This document shows, piece after piece, positions 49,821 through 58,090 of a DNA stretch of 64,000 bases. The notes under the pieces were generated by a model. That model was not told the DNA's origin. It did not search any database and worked only from the letters and a program-made list of their open reading frames with translations. Position 1 is the first letter of the stretch. Every line of letters starts with the position of its first letter. Both the position numbers and the translations under genes were made by a program. The DNA lies in the NCBI GenBank assembly GCA_937923175.1, contig CALALB010000014.1:1-64000 (forward strand), written 5' to 3'. This DNA comes from an uncultured Chromatiaceae bacterium. GTDB taxonomy: Bacteria > Pseudomonadota > Gammaproteobacteria > Chromatiales > Chromatiaceae.

Positions 49821-50930
49821 ATGGCGATCCGGGTTTTGATCGTCGATGATTCGGCCGTAGTCCGGCAAGTCCTCACCGAGCAGCTGGCTGCAATCGCTGG
49901 CATCGAGGTGATAGGGGCGGCGCGCGACCCATTGTTCGCGCGCCAGCTCATGGCCAAACAATGGCCGGATGTCATCGTGCTCGATATCGAGATGCCGCGC
50001 ATGGACGGTCTGACCTTTTTGCGCCAGCTGATGAACGAGCGTCCCACGCCAGTAGTGATCTGTTCGACCCTGGCCGAGGCAGGTTCAGACATCGCGTTGC
50101 AGGCACTGAGCGCCGGGGCCGTTGACATCATCGCCAAGCCCAAATTGGGGCTGCGCCAATTTTTGGAAGAGTCGCGAACCCTCTTAGGGGATACGATCAG
50201 GGCCGCAGCCCAGGCGCGTCTGGATCGGCGCCCAGTGTTTGGCCCTTCCCGAGGCGCGGCCGCCTCTGTCTCCTTGGCAGCCGATGTCGTTTGCAGCGGC
50301 GAACGTCCCCCCCCGGTCGGGACCACAGAGCGGGTAGTCGCGATCGGGACCTCGACCGGCGGGACCCAGGCGCTTGAATATATCCTGACGCGGCTACCGC
50401 GCACGGTCCCAGGGATCGTCATCGTCCAGCACATGCCGGCTCAGTTTACCGCTGCCTTTGCCGCGCGTTTAAATCAACTTTGCGCGATCGAGGTGCGCGA
50501 GGCATGCGATGGCGAGCGGGTCCTGCCCGGTCTGGCGCTGATCGCCCCGGGCAATGCCCATCTGCTGCTGCGGCGCAGCGGGGCGCAATATCGGGTCGAG
50601 GTCAAGGGTGGGCCCTTGATCAGCCGCCATCGCCCATCGGTCAATGTATTATTCCGCTCCACGGCCCAGGCAGCCGGACCCAATGCCATCGGGATCATCA
50701 TGACCGGTATGGGCGATGATGGGGCCAGGGGTCTTCTCGAGATGCATCAGGCTGGTGCCTTGACCATCGCCCAGGATGAACAAAGCTGTGTCGTCTATGG
50801 GATGCCCAAAGAGGCGGTCAAGCTGGGCGCCGTGGATGCCGTGTTGACTTTGGAACAGCTCCCCGCCCTCATTTGCCAGGCGCCGACCCGCTTCGAATAT
50901 CATCAACGCCCTCAGGCCATTACACCTTGA
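49821..50930 (+). CDS. cheB: Receptor methylesterase CheB
   Basis: CheB removes methyl groups from receptors and is activated by CheA. The 369-residue protein has an N-terminal receiver with D9/D10 and D55 in [11 protein letters not shown], a linker, and the esterase domain with nucleophile Ser in IGTSTGGTQ, His in IVQHMPAQF and Asp in [11 protein letters not shown]. The linker has a run of eight C (50307-50314). The frame opens at TTG 49794; the ATG at 49821 gives the domain start. It overlaps the convergent heme-MCP gene by 11 bases. Confidence 0.95.
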   Translation: MAIRVLIVDDSAVVRQVLTEQLAAIAGIEVIGAARDPLFARQLMAKQWPDVIVLDIEMPRMDGLTFLRQLMNERPTPVVICSTLAEAGSDIALQALSAGAVDIIAKPKLGLRQFLEESRTLLGDTIRAAAQARLDRRPVFGPSRGAAASVSLAADVVCSGERPPPVGTTERVVAIGTSTGGTQALEYILTRLPRTVPGIVIVQHMPAQFTAAFAARLNQLCAIEVREACDGERVLPGLALIAPGNAHLLLRRSGAQYRVEVKGGPLISRHRPSVNVLFRSTAQAAGPNAIGIIMTGMGDDGARGLLEMHQAGALTIAQDEQSCVVYGMPKEAVKLGAVDAVLTLEQLPALICQAPTRFEYHQRPQAITP

Positions 50931-52536
50931 ATTGACCGACCAGCTCTTGCAGTTCGCTGGCCAGCTGCGCTACCTGCTCAGAGGACTCGGCGGTCTGCTG
51001 GGCCGCCCGGGCATTGTCCTCGGCGGCATCCGAGATGCCGGTGACATTGCGGCTCATCTCCTCGGTAACTGCGCTTTGTTCTTCAGCAGAACTGGCGACC
51101 TGGGCATTCACATCATTGAGGGTATTGACTGCATGAGCGATATCATCAAGCGCCTCGCCGGCCGCAAGCGCTCGATCGCGGTTGTCTAAGGCTAGACGCC
51201 GGCTTTCATCCATGGTCGCGACTGCCCGGCGGCTGGCCTCCTGGAGACGCTCGATCATCGCCTGGATCTCCTGGGTTGAGGTCTGGGTTCGGTTGGCAAG
51301 CGCCCGCACCTCATCGGCAACGACCGCAAAGCCTCGCCCCGCCTCGCCGGCGCGCGCCGCCTCGATCGCGGCATTCAATGCCAGCAGATTGGTCTGATCG
51401 GCCACCTCGCGGATCACATCCAGGATCTTCCCGATCGCTTGGCTATCCTGGCCGAGCGCATCGATGACCTCAGCAGCCTGCTGAATCTCGGCGGCCAATT
51501 CATCGATATGGGCCATGGTATCGCCGACGATCTGTTTACCAGTTGCAGCCGCCATCTGGACAGTCTGGGTGACATCGGCGCCGTGCTGGGCGCTGCGCGC
51601 GACCTCTTGCGCGGTTGCGCTCATCTCTTGCATGGCTGAGGCCAGTTGATCGATCTCCTGGCGTTGGCTGGCGATGCGGCTGGTGGTTTGATCGGTCGCT
51701 TGGGCGAGATCGCGCGCGGCCCGAGCGAGTTGGTGGGTCGATTTCAGGACCCGCGCGATCAGTTCGTGGAAGTTGTCCATCATGGCATTGAAGGCGCTGC
51801 AGGCGCGCCCGATCTCGTCTTGGCCCTTAACCAATAAGCGTTGGCTAAGATCGCCACGACCCCGGGCGATCCCCTCAAGCCCCTGGGTCATCTGCTGGAG
51901 AGGGCGGGTGACGAAATGCTTGGTGAAGAGATACAGCAATACCAGAACGGGTATGCTCAAGGCACCGGCGATCGCAAAGAGCTTGAGCGCAAACAACCGC
52001 ACCGAGCGATTGACCTCCTCCAGATTGATCCGCAGGCTGACCGCCCCCAAGACCGAATCGCGCGGGGCCAGGGCATGACAGGTTGTGCAGTTCTTGCCGA
52101 GATAGTTCTCGCGGGCAAAGGCAGGCATCACCGCGCGGAGGCTGCGCCTGTCCTCGGCAAGCTGGATATAGGGCTCGCCGGTCGCCAAGACCTGGCGTTC
52201 GATCTCATCGCGCGGCTGTTCTTGAGCGGTACCGGGTCCGAACTGTTTGGCGACGTGCTCGCCGCGCAAGACCCTTAAATCCTCGACATTGGCCAGTTCC
52301 ACGATCTGATCGAGAAAGGCGGCGCGCTGATTGATGGTGCCGGTAATCATCAGGGTCGTGAGACCAGCCAGGGTCATTTCATGCAGGGTGTGGGTAAAGA
52401 CAGTCGCTTGGTCGATCGCAGTCTGACGCTGCTCATTGGCCGCCCAGAGGATGAGGCCGCTCCAGGCGGGAAAGAGGATCAACCAGAGCGCGCCCACTAG
52501 TCTGATCCAGATCGGCAGATCGTTGAATCGCGGCAT
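50920..52536 (-). CDS. Methyl-accepting chemotaxis protein with a c-type heme site
   Basis: This 538-residue receptor has a membrane helix near 11-32, a periplasmic domain of about 150 residues, a second helix near 182-205, a HAMP domain ([21 protein letters not shown]) and a signalling domain with [23 protein letters not shown]. The periplasmic domain contains C150-T-T-C153-H154, the covalent heme c attachment motif, just before the second helix. Such receptors can sense redox state, oxygen or nitric oxide. The ATG at 52536 is preferred over the upstream in-frame ATG at 52584. It is convergent with cheB. Confidence 0.93.
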   Translation of the reverse strand: MPRFNDLPIWIRLVGALWLILFPAWSGLILWAANEQRQTAIDQATVFTHTLHEMTLAGLTTLMITGTINQRAAFLDQIVELANVEDLRVLRGEHVAKQFGPGTAQEQPRDEIERQVLATGEPYIQLAEDRRSLRAVMPAFARENYLGKNCTTCHALAPRDSVLGAVSLRINLEEVNRSVRLFALKLFAIAGALSIPVLVLLYLFTKHFVTRPLQQMTQGLEGIARGRGDLSQRLLVKGQDEIGRACSAFNAMMDNFHELIARVLKSTHQLARAARDLAQATDQTTSRIASQRQEIDQLASAMQEMSATAQEVARSAQHGADVTQTVQMAAATGKQIVGDTMAHIDELAAEIQQAAEVIDALGQDSQAIGKILDVIREVADQTNLLALNAAIEAARAGEAGRGFAVVADEVRALANRTQTSTQEIQAMIERLQEASRRAVATMDESRRLALDNRDRALAAGEALDDIAHAVNTLNDVNAQVASSAEEQSAVTEEMSRNVTGISDAAEDNARAAQQTAESSEQVAQLASELQELVGQFKV

Positions 52537-52591
52537 CTCCGAGTCCTCGTAGGGGTGATGAGTCGCGGCACCTCGACCGCGCAAGGCTCAT

Positions 52592-52619
52592 ATTGCAACC
52601 TTTTTTCAGCCGTTATCAA
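52592..52619 (-). promoter_or_regulatory. Candidate promoter for the heme-MCP gene
   Basis: On the minus strand TTGATA (52614-52619) and TGCAAT (52592-52597) are 16 bases apart, in an AT-rich patch about 55 bases before the ATG. The -35 matches 5 of 6; the -10 matches 4 of 6. No sigma-28 pattern was found here. Confidence 0.35.
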
Positions 52620-52662
52620 TGATCCCTAGGGATTCTCATGCCGAAATCGGGCAGGCGGTCTC

Positions 52663-53259
52663 TTACGGATGTCCTTCAAACAAAAAGCGGTTGTCCATCC
52701 CTACCTCGCCGCGCATCTCGGCATAGAGGGCGCTCACCTGATCCCAGGCCAGTTCGGGAAAACGTCGGCGTGCCTCCTCGATCCGCTGGTGCAGCCTTTG
52801 TTCGGTCAGTTCGGCGACCAGAGCAGCATGTCGCCCGATGCCTTCCTCGCGGATAAATAGACAACCATCCATCAGATCAGCCAGTTTGACCAACTCCGCC
52901 AGGGCGGTGCCGGCAAGGGTCTGTTTGCGCGCGCTGATCTCGGGCGCGATCTCCTGTTCGATCTGGGTCAAGGGGTTGTGTTCCCCGGCGATCTCAGCGA
53001 CTCGGCGCTTGAGGGGGGCGGGTAGATCCCCAGTCAAGAGCTCGGGCGCGTCATGGGTGAGCGCATATTCGAGCACCTGCAGCCGGGTCTCGGGCGAGAG
53101 CCGATCCCCGAACAGCCGGTCCATCAGTTCGCGCGCGATCATGGTCACCAGATAATGGTGTTCGGCAAGGGTCTGGTTGCGCGCGCAACGCACCGAGTGC
53201 CAACGGGTGACATGACCCGAGCGGGCGATATCCTGCATATTAAGCCTAAGATGACGCAT
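52663..53259 (-). CDS. yfbR: HD-domain 5-prime-deoxynucleotidase, YfbR family
   Basis: YfbR enzymes dephosphorylate deoxyribonucleoside 5-prime-monophosphates. The 198-residue protein keeps the landmarks: R19-W20, H34 in LAEHHY, H69-D70 in ALTHDAPE, and the later aspartate in VKLADLMDG. It therefore has a full metal site. It is divergent from the DamX-like gene and downstream of no clear operon partner. Confidence 0.85.
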   Translation of the reverse strand: MRHLRLNMQDIARSGHVTRWHSVRCARNQTLAEHHYLVTMIARELMDRLFGDRLSPETRLQVLEYALTHDAPELLTGDLPAPLKRRVAEIAGEHNPLTQIEQEIAPEISARKQTLAGTALAELVKLADLMDGCLFIREEGIGRHAALVAELTEQRLHQRIEEARRRFPELAWDQVSALYAEMRGEVGMDNRFLFEGHP

Positions 53260-53393
53260 CCTGACAATCCGTCATTAGGTTGAACGCTATCGAACTGGCG
53301 AGCCCCTGGGTCTGCCAAAGGGCGCACCCTAACAATCATGCAACAGCCTGGTCGATGGGCCAATGTTAAGATCCTGGTGCCACCCATCCAGAG

Positions 53394-55085
53394 ATGATTG
53401 CCAGCATGCCTCTAGACCCCGATTGCCTAGTGCGGCTTAAGCTCCGGCAGCACCCCTTCGCTGGACTGCCCAATGAGACCTTCCTCTACAGCGATCCGCT
53501 GCTCGAGAGTCTGGTCGAGACAGCGGCGCGGGCATTGGCGGAGCAGGGCGCAGTCGTCATCCTGGCTGGCCCAGATGGCTCGGGACGAAGCGTCCAGTTG
53601 ATGCGGCTCCTCGGCACACTCGAGGGGCAATATGAACTGATCGCCTTTCGCAGCCGCCCAAATATTCCATTCGATGCCGTTGATGTCACCATCCGTGCCC
53701 ATCTCAGGGCCTCGGGTCTCGATCGACCGACGCGCACCCTGGCCGAGTTACTGAGCGAACGCGCTCAGGGTCAGGTTGGGCTGGTATTGGCGATCGACGA
53801 TGCGCATCTGTTGGGTCCAGAGGGTCTGATGAAGCTCATCCGGTTGCGCGCTGCTGTCTTGGAAAACGGCGCTCAGGGTCTGAGGCTCATCCTCGTCGGC
53901 GATCCTGCCTTGGCACGCTATCCGCTGCCATTGCCCGATCTGCTCGAGGATGTCCAGATCGTACGCCTGAATCTGCGTCCATTGAATCTCGAACAGGCGG
54001 GCGCCTATCTCAGACATCGCTTGAGGGCCGCCGGTCTCGATGACCCGGATACCCTGCTTAGTCGAGGCGACATCGCCGTACTCCAGGGCAATGCCAAAGG
54101 CCTACCCGCAGCGCTCAATGCCCAGGCAACCGCTTGGCTGATGCGCCGTTGCCGTAGCCTAGAGACGGGTCTTAAGGCAGCCTTAGGGGTCAATCTGGCG
54201 GCGCACCAGCCCGGGTTGCACCCTGAGCAGTCGCCGGCAGCCATTGCGCCAGAGGCGGCAGAAGAACCCCCCCGGGCAGTCTCCGAACTCAAGGCCGATG
54301 TCTATGAGCCGAGCCCTCGTCCAGCCAGGGAGCCTCAGCTTTCGGATTTTTTACGCGATGAAGAAACCCCGACCGCCCTTGCCCAAAGCGAGTTTGAAGA
54401 GATCCTGAAACGCGTGCGCCAGCATCAGCCCTGGGATGAACCACCCGAGCCCAAGGCAGCAAGCCGCGAGGAGATCCGTGCCGTCACTACTAAACCGAAA
54501 CCGCCGACCCCCTATTGGAATCGGCCCTGGTTTATTCCCCTGATCCTATTGATGGTCCTGCTTGCGATTGCCGCCCCTGTATTCTGGCAATTGGCGCGCG
54601 ACGCGCGCCGTTCGGTTGCACTCGATCGACCGGTGCAGGCAAAACCGGCGATCGTAGCCGCCAAGTCCCAGTCCGAACCCACTGCCCCTCGACCTGCACC
54701 GCCTGAGCCTCAGCCAGACGTTGTCAATGAGTCCAACCCTGTCCCTGGGCCTGAACAATCAGGGGCTGAGCCTGCGGCAGATACAGAGCTGGTGCTAGCG
54801 GATGAATTGGCCGAGGATCTGGCCTGGCTGATGCGCCAGGATCCCGAGCGCTTTACCATCCAACTCGTGGCCGCTCGGGACTTGGCGACCGCCCGCCGGG
54901 TCCTTGAACCCCATGGTTTAGAGGGCGTCCATTACATCCAGACGCGCTCCTATATCATCGCCGTGCTCGGCAGTTTTCCTAGCCGCGCCCAGGCTGCCCG
55001 CGAGCTGCCTGCCTTGCCTGCCGGGGTGCGCGACAATGGGCCTTGGATTAGAACCCTCGGATCGATTCGCGACAACCTGCCCTAA
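53394..55085 (+). CDS. DamX-like AAA/SPOR membrane protein
   Basis: The 563-residue protein has an N-terminal ExeA/DamX-type AAA domain (about 15-250), a disordered acidic/proline-rich stretch, one membrane helix (about 376-396), a second proline-rich linker, and a C-terminal SPOR domain (about 487-560). SPOR domains bind denuded septal glycan, so the protein probably localises to the division site, as DamX does. The Walker A reads GPDGSGRS (59-66) with Arg in place of the usual Lys; Walker B is VLAIDDAHLL. The N-terminal side would be cytoplasmic and SPOR periplasmic. Start ATG 53394; ATG 53406 is possible. Confidence 0.85.
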   Translation: MIASMPLDPDCLVRLKLRQHPFAGLPNETFLYSDPLLESLVETAARALAEQGAVVILAGPDGSGRSVQLMRLLGTLEGQYELIAFRSRPNIPFDAVDVTIRAHLRASGLDRPTRTLAELLSERAQGQVGLVLAIDDAHLLGPEGLMKLIRLRAAVLENGAQGLRLILVGDPALARYPLPLPDLLEDVQIVRLNLRPLNLEQAGAYLRHRLRAAGLDDPDTLLSRGDIAVLQGNAKGLPAALNAQATAWLMRRCRSLETGLKAALGVNLAAHQPGLHPEQSPAAIAPEAAEEPPRAVSELKADVYEPSPRPAREPQLSDFLRDEETPTALAQSEFEEILKRVRQHQPWDEPPEPKAASREEIRAVTTKPKPPTPYWNRPWFIPLILLMVLLAIAAPVFWQLARDARRSVALDRPVQAKPAIVAAKSQSEPTAPRPAPPEPQPDVVNESNPVPGPEQSGAEPAADTELVLADELAEDLAWLMRQDPERFTIQLVAARDLATARRVLEPHGLEGVHYIQTRSYIIAVLGSFPSRAQAARELPALPAGVRDNGPWIRTLGSIRDNLP

Positions 55086-55106
55086 AGACCCCATCCCTGC
55101 TGGTGA

Positions 55107-55129
55107 GTGATGCGCGCTGCGTCACTTTT
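55107..55129 (+). terminator. Rho-independent terminator after the DamX-like gene
   Basis: GTGATGC (55107-55113) pairs with GCGTCAC (55119-55125), with one G-U pair and a 5-base loop, followed by TTTT. It lies 22 bases after the stop codon and upstream of the SprA-related gene. Confidence 0.6.
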
Positions 55130-55184
55130 AGATTTCAGGTCATCGGCTAGACTATGATAATCAATCCCTAAAGAGACGGATGCC

Positions 55185-55916
55185 GTGGAGATCCAAGCCT
55201 ATATCCACAGCCTTCCGGCGGCCATGTCATCTCGATCCGAGATGAAGGGGGGAGCCTTTTCAGGTCTCCAGGCGGTTAACCAATCAGAGACCCCGGCTGC
55301 CGAGGCGGTTATCCCGCAAGGGGAGGAGGCTACCGCAGAGCAGCAGTGGGCTAAAGGCGCCCATCCAGATCGGGTGAAGGGTGAAGGTCAAGCTCCGTTG
55401 TCCTCAAAAGACCCAAAGGGCAAGGCCCTTTCCAAGGAAGAGCTCCGTCTCATCGAACAGCTCAAGGAGCGCGACGCTGAGGTGCGTGCCCATGAGCAGG
55501 CCCATATTGCTGCCGGCGGCGCCTATATCACCAGCGGGCCGAGTTATTCCTATCAAACCGGACCGGATGGGCGGCGTTATGCCATTGGCGGGGAGGTGGG
55601 AATCGATACCTCGATGAATCCGGATGACCCCGAAGGCAATCTCGCCAAGGCGCGTGCCATCATCCGGGCCGCCCTGGCACCGGCCGAACCCTCAGGTCAA
55701 GACATGCGGGTTGCCCAGGCTGCGCGCAACATGGAGCTGCGGGCCCAGCAAGAGCTTCGCGACCGTCAGATCCGCATCTATGAGACCGTGATGCGAGCGG
55801 GTCGAGATCTGGCGCACCCCCTGACCCCTGGCCGCTCTGGGGCAGGACAAGGGGGCGAGGCGCGCCTGGCCGCCCCTCTTGCCCAAGCCAGCGCTGGGTT
55901 TAGTCAGTTTGCCTAG
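55185..55916 (+). CDS. SprA-related family protein (putative metalloprotease)
   Basis: This 243-residue protein matches the SprA-related/putative metalloprotease family: a low-complexity N-terminal third, then ELRLIEQLKERDAEVRAHEQAH, GPSYSYQTGPDGRRYAIGGEV and IDTSMNPDDPEGNLAKARAI. The HEQAH (about residues 104-108) has the HExxH zinc-protease form. No signal peptide is evident. It begins with GTG at 55185. Activity has not been shown for most members, so protease function is a family-level guess. It converges on the yjfB-like gene. Confidence 0.82.
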   Translation: MEIQAYIHSLPAAMSSRSEMKGGAFSGLQAVNQSETPAAEAVIPQGEEATAEQQWAKGAHPDRVKGEGQAPLSSKDPKGKALSKEELRLIEQLKERDAEVRAHEQAHIAAGGAYITSGPSYSYQTGPDGRRYAIGGEVGIDTSMNPDDPEGNLAKARAIIRAALAPAEPSGQDMRVAQAARNMELRAQQELRDRQIRIYETVMRAGRDLAHPLTPGRSGAGQGGEARLAAPLAQASAGFSQFA

Positions 55917-55926
55917 GGGCACTAGT

Positions 55927-56139
55927 CTAGGCAGTGACATTGAGATTGCGACCCAGATGATCCGGCAGCGCCTGCACGCTGGGAGTGGATTGCTGGATGC
56001 TCGAGAGCAGCTGTTTCGCTGAATCGCTCTGGATCTGATTGGCCTTATTGAGCAGCGCAATGGCAACACTGGTGTCTCTCTTGGTGCTGGCCAGGTTACT
56101 GGGAGAGTTGGGGAGGGCGGAGGTAGATGCGATATCCAT
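55927..56139 (-). CDS. YjfB-like putative motility protein
   Basis: The 70-residue product matches the small YjfB pattern: it starts MDIAST, has a central VAIALLNKANQIQSDSAKQLL helix, and ends with PDHLGRNLNVTA. Family members are called putative motility proteins; the biochemical role is unknown. The frame opens 21 bases upstream, but the ATG at 56139 gives the usual start. It is convergent with the SprA-related gene and divergent from the gene at 56380. Confidence 0.75.
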   Translation of the reverse strand: MDIASTSALPNSPSNLASTKRDTSVAIALLNKANQIQSDSAKQLLSSIQQSTPSVQALPDHLGRNLNVTA

Positions 56140-56319
56140 GAGTGCTGACTCTGTTGACAAGGTTGGATAGTGAGCCCGATTGGAGGTGGATGACCGCTTC
56201 CTTCAGAAGAATCATAGAACGGATTGCAGGTGGTCAATGCGATCTAAGGCACATTTTAAAATGCCTTGGGAGGGATCTCCCGATGCTACTCTTCATCGAT
56301 TCAGACCTTTGCTGAGGTT

Positions 56320-56346
56320 TAAAGTTTTACCGGGGGAGGTCGTTAA
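56320..56346 (+). promoter_or_regulatory. Flagellar sigma-28-type promoter before the 56380 gene
   Basis: TAAAGTTT (56320-56327) is a perfect match to the FliA -35 box. After exactly 11 bases comes GTCGTTAA (56339-56346), 6 of 8 to GCCGATAA. It ends 33 bases before the ATG at 56380. This is the strongest sigma-28 match in the window and suggests late flagellar control of the following small genes. Confidence 0.65.
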
Positions 56347-56379
56347 GGCATTGAACATCCGAGATGAGGAGCCCAAACC

Positions 56380-56682
56380 ATGCCACTCAAACCGGATCTG
56401 ATTTTAAACATCGGGGCTGATAGTTTGGAGACGAGCGGATTGACCCGCGGTTTCATGCCGGCCTTTCGCCATCTGAGAACGGGTGAGATCCGGCTCTGTC
56501 GGTTCACCGATGGGCAGTTAGCGAGGGCGCATCTGCTCGACACCTTGCCTGACGACTGGATCGAGGAGCGCGATCCAGAGGGTCGCCCGGCGTCCCTGAT
56601 CAGCGAGGTCGAACCCGGCTTTTTACGGGGGATTCAATTCTGGACCCTGGACAATCTAGTACATCCCCGCCTGGACGGATGA
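56380..56682 (+). CDS. Small protein of unknown function under a sigma-28-like promoter
   Basis: I do not recognise this 100-residue soluble protein. It has no signal peptide and shows a compact mixed composition with FRHLRTGEIRLCRFTDGQLA and EVEPGFLRGIQFWTLDNL. It is the first gene after a sigma-28-type promoter, then PilZ and EF-hand-type genes follow on the same strand, so it is probably part of a motility-related unit. A run of ten G (56690-56699) lies just after its stop. Confidence 0.7.
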   Translation: MPLKPDLILNIGADSLETSGLTRGFMPAFRHLRTGEIRLCRFTDGQLARAHLLDTLPDDWIEERDPEGRPASLISEVEPGFLRGIQFWTLDNLVHPRLDG

Positions 56683-56689
56683 AAGGTGC

Positions 56690-56699
56690 GGGGGGGGGG
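56690..56699. repeat. Ten-G homopolymer before the PilZ gene
   Basis: A run of ten G lies between the 56380 gene and the PilZ ATG at 56725. Such tracts can change length by slippage; here it is in the 5-prime leader, so a change would affect mRNA structure or spacing rather than a reading frame, unless the GTG at 56686 is the real start. Confidence 0.6.
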
Positions 56700-56724
56700 T
56701 AAACCTACCCAAAGAGGTCTACCA

Positions 56725-57027
56725 ATGGAACCGCCCCAAGACCGGCGCAGGTTTATGCGTCTGCCCTTTCAGGTTGAGGTCGAGCTGTATTGTCCAGATC
56801 GTCCGCCCTATGTGGTTTGGACCGAGGACCTGAGTAAAGGGGGTGTGTTGCTACTCATGAATGGTCATGAATACCGGCCACCGATCGGCACCAGGGTGCA
56901 AGTCCGGGTCGCGGGCATGCTGGAGTGCGGTGAGCGCGCCCCCCTGGTCGAGGCGACAGTGGTCCGTTATACCGATAGCGGTATCGCCCTGTCGTTCGAC
57001 CGACCCTGCGAATGTGCTGAGCCATGA
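56725..57027 (+). CDS. PilZ-domain c-di-GMP receptor protein
   Basis: The 100-residue protein is a single PilZ domain: D-R-R-R-F-M-R at residues 6-12 gives the RxxxR c-di-GMP motif and EDLSKGGVLL gives the D/NxSxxG motif. Both ligand motifs are intact, so c-di-GMP binding is likely. The ATG at 56725 follows AAAGAGGT; an in-frame GTG at 56686 would add residues encoded by the poly-G tract. The EF-hand-type gene follows by 33 bases. Confidence 0.9.
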   Translation: MEPPQDRRRFMRLPFQVEVELYCPDRPPYVVWTEDLSKGGVLLLMNGHEYRPPIGTRVQVRVAGMLECGERAPLVEATVVRYTDSGIALSFDRPCECAEP

Positions 57028-57060
57028 ACCGCCTTGCCCATGAGGGGGAGGGCCAAAACC

Positions 57061-57975
57061 ATGCTTCTCAATTCTATCAATCCCGCGATTCGGCCTGGGG
57101 TATCCGTGTTGCGCCCGGCCGGCTTACAGGGGACAGCTACAGCCTCCAATGCCAATCCCTCGACACCCGTCTCTGATCCCGAGGATCTCAATGCCGAGAT
57201 CCGGGCCCAGGTCGAACAGGATCCAGACTATCAGATCCTGCGCCGAGCCTTTAAGCTGAGCGGTGAGCTGGATGAGCGCAGCGATGACTCTGTCAGCCCC
57301 CCCCAGGTCCAATCTGGCGAACCCGAGCCATTCATCATGCCGAAACCGCCGCCAGGGTTGCAGGTACAGGGCCTGCAGATCCAAATCTCTCAGCGATTCG
57401 AACTTGCGATCCACGTCGAGGGCAGCGCCGTTGTCTTCCAGCAGCTTGCGCTTGAGATTAACGGGCAGAGCGTCCAGCAAGGCGATCCCTTGGTGCTCGA
57501 TCTCGGCGGGCGGGGTATCACCACCACTGGGATCAGCGACGGGGTTGACTTTGATCTCGATGGCGACGGTCGGCTCGAGCGCATGAGCACAGTCTATGGC
57601 CAGACCTGGTTTTTGGCCCTCGACCATAACGACAATGGTCGCATCGATGACGGACGCGAGCTCTTCGGTGACCAAAACGGGGCCGCGCATGGATTTGCCG
57701 AGCTTGGGCGCTATGACGACAATGGAGACGGACGCATCGATCGCCAGGATCAGGTCTTTAGCCGTTTGCGTCTGCTCCAACTTGGGGCTAGGGGTACCCA
57801 AGACATCCAGACGCTCGATCAGGCAGGAGTCAAGGCGATCGAATTGAATTATCGGGAGGTGCAAAGGGCGCTTTCGACCTATGATCAAATCGCCCAGAGC
57901 GGGCGTTTCGTCCGCGCCGATGGAACGACAGGTGAGGCGGCTGATCTATTGCTCGGCTATCGACGGCTCGTTTGA
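57061..57975 (+). CDS. Protein with EF-hand/calcium-type Asp-rich repeats
   Basis: The 304-residue protein has a disordered N-terminal third and then three Asp-rich loops: DFDLDGDGRLE, LDHNDNGRIDDGRELFGD and YDDNGDGRIDRQD. These resemble calcium-binding loops seen at the ends of large secreted adhesins and hemolysins, but here the protein is short and has no clear signal peptide. The gene follows the PilZ gene by 33 bases, so c-di-GMP and calcium signals may meet in this unit; that is inference. The ATG at 57061 is chosen over 57034 because it starts the hydrophobic/Ser-rich region after an AGGG. Confidence 0.7.
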   Translation: MLLNSINPAIRPGVSVLRPAGLQGTATASNANPSTPVSDPEDLNAEIRAQVEQDPDYQILRRAFKLSGELDERSDDSVSPPQVQSGEPEPFIMPKPPPGLQVQGLQIQISQRFELAIHVEGSAVVFQQLALEINGQSVQQGDPLVLDLGGRGITTTGISDGVDFDLDGDGRLERMSTVYGQTWFLALDHNDNGRIDDGRELFGDQNGAAHGFAELGRYDDNGDGRIDRQDQVFSRLRLLQLGARGTQDIQTLDQAGVKAIELNYREVQRALSTYDQIAQSGRFVRADGTTGEAADLLLGYRRLV

Positions 57976-58090
57976 GGGCAGGTGGCAGGGCATCAGGCCT
58001 TGTCGCCAGCGGGCGCGATCCTGCTAGACTAGCGGGTAAAGACAAGTGTGGTTGTCACATCCCTGGAAAGCCCGTTAGAGCTGATCGAAC

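Noticed and set aside
55130-55165. Possible sigma-28 promoter before the SprA-related gene
   Set aside because: Only about 4 of 8 and 5 of 8 matches; below what I would trust.
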